Positions 63,642-64,000 of a DNA stretch of 64,000 nt are shown in pieces. The notes beneath the pieces are model-generated. The model was not told where the DNA came from. It saw only the letters and a program-made list of their open reading frames with translations, and made no database searches. Source of the stretch: Leptospira semungkisensis (lineage in GTDB: Bacteria; Spirochaetota; Leptospiria; Leptospirales; Leptospiraceae); the NCBI RefSeq assembly GCF_004770055.1, contig NZ_RQEP01000018.1, positions 496,001 through 560,000 of the forward strand. Direction: 5' to 3'. How positions within the stretch are numbered: position 1 is the stretch's first letter; each line of letters starts with the position of its first letter. The position numbers and the translations under genes are program-made.

Positions 63642-64000
63642 ATGGATTGGATTCACTCGATTCTACTTGGCTTTTTAGAATTTAGCGCTGGAACCGCCTT
63701 TCTTTATTCCATTCTGGAAATCTCCCGAAAGGCTCCCGCAAATCGGACCTTGGTGACCATCCTCTTACTTACCGGGACAATTTTAGTTCGCTACCATTGG
63801 TATCTGCAAGGAGATCTATTAGAATTTCCTTATCTATTTATGTTCCTACATACGAGCATTGTTTTAGTCGGACCTTTATTGTATTCTTATATTGGTTCGT
63901 ATTTGCAAGGACCAGAAGATGCGGCCGACAGTCCTCTCAAAAAGGGGTTTATTGGAAAGTATTGGCATCACTTTTTGATCGTTCTAGTTTTCGCGATCTT
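63642..64000 (+). CDS. Membrane protein, possibly AraC-type regulator, cut by the window edge
   Basis: An ATG at 63642 opens a frame that stays open to the last base (119 complete codons). The visible part has several hydrophobic helices and a segment FMFLHTSIVLVGPLLYSYI like the membrane domain in front of AraC-type DNA-binding regulators of Leptospira. A Shine-Dalgarno-like AGGAG lies 28 bp upstream, too far to assign. The rest of the gene lies outside the window, so the regulator call is tentative. Confidence 0.5.
   Translation, partial: MDWIHSILLGFLEFSAGTAFLYSILEISRKAPANRTLVTILLLTGTILVRYHWYLQGDLLEFPYLFMFLHTSIVLVGPLLYSYIGSYLQGPEDAADSPLKKGFIGKYWHHFLIVLVFAI

Overview
The window is most likely a chromosomal segment of a Leptospira species. 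The proteins that point there are the citrate synthase, the long spirochaete/chlamydia-type IspG, an OpgG-OpgH pair with a small gene between them, a bactofilin, several Leptospira-style lipoproteins, and a GC-rich interspersed repeat carrying an NLTPYGSFDW-like reading on its reverse strand. The genus is inferred from recalled protein families, not from a database search. I see no tRNA, rRNA, CRISPR array, transposase or prophage.

Layout. 0-4.9 kb: the end of a HEAT-repeat protein, a Cys-less isochorismatase-like protein, small membrane proteins (DUF1304, DoxX), and an ArsR/SRPBCC/lipoprotein-hydrolase operon with twin operators. 4.9-11 kb: a heavy-metal-type RND efflux operon (small Cys/His protein, TolC-like channel, adaptor, CzcA/CusA-like pump). 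11-17.8 kb: a nitric-oxide detoxification block: nnrS, norCBQD and a Crp/Fnr-type regulator, with perfect TTGAT-N4-ATCAA boxes before nnrS and between norC and the regulator. 17.8-21.7 kb: fatty acid hydroxylase, membrane protein, TetR regulator with twin operators, and an AT-rich orphan gene. 21.7-34 kb: housekeeping and structural genes (pdxA, bactofilin, lytic transglycosylase, citrate synthase, two lipoproteins, three RNA methyltransferase-type genes). 34-36.7 kb: TetR-controlled cluster of small alpha/beta-barrel proteins and an NmrA-like reductase, with palindromic operators up to 38 bp. 36.8-42.5 kb: a second RND system in which pump and outer-membrane channel are one polypeptide, with an unusually short lipoprotein adaptor and a divergent TetR regulator. 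42.6-54.1 kb: glycosyltransferase-like protein, cfa, a repeat element, the osmoregulated glucan genes opgG-orf-opgH, and gltB. 54.1-64 kb: Leptospira-type hypothetical proteins, a Gly-rich beta-propeller-like lipoprotein, ispG, a C45-like hydrolase with TPRs, a tandem repeat array, and the start of a membrane protein.

The main themes are efflux and stress defence controlled by local one-component regulators. Most of these regulators have visible inverted-repeat operators. At three promoters (ArsR, nnrS, TetR at 19.8 kb) the predicted transcription start falls on the start codon, suggesting leaderless mRNAs. The most unusual items are the RND-TolC fusion with its minimal adaptor, the dihaem NorC, the modular repeat element, and the perfect 38-bp palindrome.
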